Shown here: one piece after another, positions 61,840 to 64,000 of the stretch
How positions within the stretch are numbered: position 1 is the stretch's first letter
Layout of the letters: the number at the start of each line of letters is the position of its first letter
From: Ohtaekwangia sp035628875
Lineage (GTDB): Bacteria > Bacteroidota > Bacteroidia > Cytophagales > Cyclobacteriaceae
DNA length: 64,000 nucleotides
Direction of reading: 5' to 3'
Assembly (NCBI GenBank): GCA_035628875.1
Contig: DASPIZ010000055.1
Location: 95,979-159,978, forward strand
Made by a program: the position numbers and the translations under genes
The notes under the pieces: model-generated
The model's input: the letters and a program-made list of their open reading frames with translations, nothing else
Database searches by the model: none
Told to the model about the DNA's origin: nothing

Positions 61840-64000
61840 TGGCTTTAAACAACTCACGGAGTGAATCATAATCTTTAATGTAGATCAACCCTGCTCCTGT
61901 TTCAATAAGATCACCATCAATCATATCGTAATTACTATTTCTGAATCCGGTAATACGGAAACGGCCATCCTCGGTTAATTTATATTCCAGGGCAAGGTCG
62001 CCGATAAAATCTGTTACGGAATTCTGCTGATCAGCAGTTTCGCCTTCTAGATTTACGTTACCCGCTACTTTTACTACCAGTCGGTCATTCAACAGAGATT
62101 TTGAAACGCCGAGCTCAAGATCAGTTCTGCCTTCAGCCTTACCACTAGAGTATCCTTCATAGGATTTCAAATCAAATGAAAGCTCTACACCCTTTACATT
62201 GGATGACAACCTATTCAATTGTTCTGAAAGAATTTTACTCACACTGGTTCTGGCAGAACTGGCCAGACCACCAGCCGCTTTATTCTCAAAAGGATTATCG
62301 GAGATGAAACGTTTCAGTAACAACAAAGCAAAAACCTGCTTATTTAAATCAGATTCTCTCGTGTTTATATCCTGTATTTTAGCATACACATTTCCCCCAA
62401 AAGCATTCTGCTCGTCTTCCGGCATATCGAGTCGGAAGCTGATCTCCGGTGAAAGCAATTCGCCCTTAATCATGAGAAAAACCTGAAATGGCAACATTTC
62501 TTTATACCTCGCTAGTTCATCGTCTCCCACCTGGTTTGCTACAAGTTCAATCGGCGATGTCTCAACTTCATATAGTGCACTGATGTTCATCTGCGCGTTC
62601 ATCGGGTCTCCCGACCACGTCATGGTACTTCCTTTCATGATTAAGAACTTTCTTTTAACAAGCTTATAAAACGATAGGTCATATGATCCTTCCGAAATTT
62701 CGTAACGACCCGTTAATTCCATTTCACCTGAAGGATCCATGTGTAACGTGAGTGTTGAATTACCCTTAACGGCTAGATTATCACCTGTAAGCGGATCGAT
62801 GATTACATTGAAAGACTCCTGATCTGTTAACGCAATATTGGCCGTCAGATCCATTCCCGAGAAAGTGGATTTTACTGTATCGTTTGGATTGATCTTGGCC
62901 ATAAAAGGATCTTGCTTCGCGTCCTTGTCAACAAACACAACGATACCTTTCTGGTCAAGTATTCCCTTTTCTGATTGTGGAACAACATAAGTAACCTGGC
63001 TGCCTTCAACGAGGCTTACATCCATTTTAATAACAGGAAGAATGGAGGTGCCACGAATCGTTGCGGCAGTATTGATCCGGACATTTCCGTAAAACAGGTC
63101 GTTATCTTTCGCCGTTGTATTCAGTAATTGAAAATTGTCAGCATCAAGAGAAAGATTCAGATCCCATCCCGCCTGATCAAGACTGGCCAGGGAACCATTA
63201 ATGACGGCAGAATTTTTCTTCCGGTCAAAAATCTCAAATTTATCCAGTGTAAGGACCGATTCTCTGTAGTCAATATTTTCATTGACAATAGAGAACTCGC
63301 TATTCACATATGTTGCCATAAAATCTGCCTTATGAATTGAGAGTCGCGCCGTGATCGCCGGATCTTTTGTTTTTCCATGAACATCCAATGTGGCAGAAAG
63401 TTCTCCTGTAAGGTTTTTTAATTGCCCCATGGTAAGCGGTTCAACAATCGCCAGGTTCAACCTGGGTATAGCAGCCCTCAGGTCAATGACCGGTTCTTCA
63501 TCACTGGTAAGTACTCCGGAGGCATTCATTTCAGCATTTTCACCATTGACGGTCAACTTAAAATCAAGCGGATTATTTCCCTCTTTTCCAAGAAGCAAAG
63601 CAAGGTCGCCCCAGGGTTGTTCCAGTATATTCAGATTTTTAATCCTAAAATCTGTATTAAAAGAAGCCTGTTGTGCCGACCCGAGATTGACATCACCATT
63701 CATGATACCACTGATGGGGGTTGTCCCTTCCACAAGACTCGTTATGTTCTTAAGGTCTACTTCATTAAAAACAATTGATAAGGTCGAATCCGCATTATTC
63801 TGTTTCAGTAAAAGAATACGTTCATTGCCTTTCCTTATCCAGAAATTATTCGGATCAAGACCAGCATTCGTAAAACGGAGGGAATTGTATAACGGCGTTT
63901 CCCATTCTTCATAATTTAATTTGATATGATTCTGGAGGAAACGAAATTGGAACGCGTCTTCAAAACTATTGATCACACCACCGAGAAAATATTTCTCTTC
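61823..64000 (-). CDS. TamB-like translocation/assembly protein, N-terminus beyond window
   Basis: The frame is open to the right edge, so only the C-terminal 725 or so residues are seen; the GTG at 63976 is internal, not the start. Long beta-helical repeats of the AsmA/TamB type (NGDVNLGSAQQASFNTDFRIKN-like strands) lead to the DUF490/TamB C-terminal domain (about the last 330 residues). That domain carries NFNVIIDPLTGDNLAVKG-type, GRYEISEGSYDLSFYKLVKRKF and VELSFDLKSYE motifs. TamB bridges inner and outer membranes and is implicated in lipid transport and Omp assembly. Directly upstream of and coupled to the TamA-like gene. Confidence 0.9.
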   Translation of the reverse strand, partial: EEKYFLGGVINSFEDAFQFRFLQNHIKLNYEEWETPLYNSLRFTNAGLDPNNFWIRKGNERILLLKQNNADSTLSIVFNEVDLKNITSLVEGTTPISGIMNGDVNLGSAQQASFNTDFRIKNLNILEQPWGDLALLLGKEGNNPLDFKLTVNGENAEMNASGVLTSDEEPVIDLRAAIPRLNLAIVEPLTMGQLKNLTGELSATLDVHGKTKDPAITARLSIHKADFMATYVNSEFSIVNENIDYRESVLTLDKFEIFDRKKNSAVINGSLASLDQAGWDLNLSLDADNFQLLNTTAKDNDLFYGNVRINTAATIRGTSILPVIKMDVSLVEGSQVTYVVPQSEKGILDQKGIVVFVDKDAKQDPFMAKINPNDTVKSTFSGMDLTANIALTDQESFNVIIDPLTGDNLAVKGNSTLTLHMDPSGEMELTGRYEISEGSYDLSFYKLVKRKFLIMKGSTMTWSGDPMNAQMNISALYEVETSPIELVANQVGDDELARYKEMLPFQVFLMIKGELLSPEISFRLDMPEDEQNAFGGNVYAKIQDINTRESDLNKQVFALLLLKRFISDNPFENKAAGGLASSARTSVSKILSEQLNRLSSNVKGVELSFDLKSYEGYSSGKAEGRTDLELGVSKSLLNDRLVVKVAGNVNLEGETADQQNSVTDFIGDLALEYKLTEDGRFRITGFRNSNYDMIDGDLIETGAGLIYIKDYDSLRELFKANEKDN

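Overview
The window looks like chromosomal DNA of a Bacteroidota species, most likely a Cytophagales member (Chryseolinea/Ohtaekwangia-like). This rests on type IX secretion (T9SS) C-terminal sorting domains, a gingipain-family (C25) PorU2-like giant, GloVer-repeat and PspC/DUF2807 proteins, primary promoters of the TAnnTTTG type, and a general lack of Shine-Dalgarno sequences. No tRNA, rRNA, CRISPR array, intact insertion sequence or prophage was found.

Layout. 1-5 kb: a LysM/cell-wall protein (cut by the left edge), an NfeD/SppA-like membrane protease, kdsB for Kdo activation, and an alpha/beta hydrolase. 5-7.2 kb: a NarL-type two-component pair. 7.4-16.1 kb: two very large secreted proteins with T9SS tails. 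16.6-22.3 kb: a PadR-PspC operon, a YkgJ-type cysteine-cluster protein, a methyltransferase and a WYL regulator. 22.5-29.6 kb: a sugar operon (sodium/sugar symporter, aldose epimerase, galE, galK, GH43 enzyme). 29.8-33.8 kb: glycogen-debranching-like enzyme, glycosyltransferase and an unknown protein. 34-47.7 kb: a dense stress/envelope island with a DUF748 protein, a FAD-Rieske oxidoreductase, YtxH-like proteins, DUF892 and DUF2383 four-helix proteins, an lmo0937-type peptide, disordered small proteins, the Mla-type lipid transporter, a holin-X-like protein, an OmpA lipoprotein, a general-stress flavin-fold protein and a porin. 47.7-53.8 kb: an apparent operon of sigma-54 (rpoN), an NtrC-type activator and two histidine kinases. 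54-59.4 kb: more stress genes (BrkB, DUF4142, DUF1328, topoisomerase IB, MscS). 59.4-64 kb: TamA- and TamB-like outer-membrane assembly genes; the second runs off the right edge.

The main discovery candidate is a 16-base promoter-like motif, TGGCAT-N4-TTTTMA. It lies just upstream of at least nine stress genes or operons between 37.1 and 57.1 kb, on both strands, and I did not see it in front of the housekeeping, sugar or secretion genes. Its GG-N10 geometry and -24 half match a sigma-54 promoter, with an altered -12 half. The sigma-54/NtrC/kinase operon sits inside the same island. I infer a locally encoded envelope/general-stress regulon.

A second layer is non-coding. A degenerate repeat family of about 100 bp (GTTCAAAGTT and GTTTGAGGTTTGA units) recurs in intergenic gaps near 20.9, 22.3, 29.7 and 41.2-41.7 kb. 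Two long hairpins (21.05 and 41.45 kb) lie beside these repeats.
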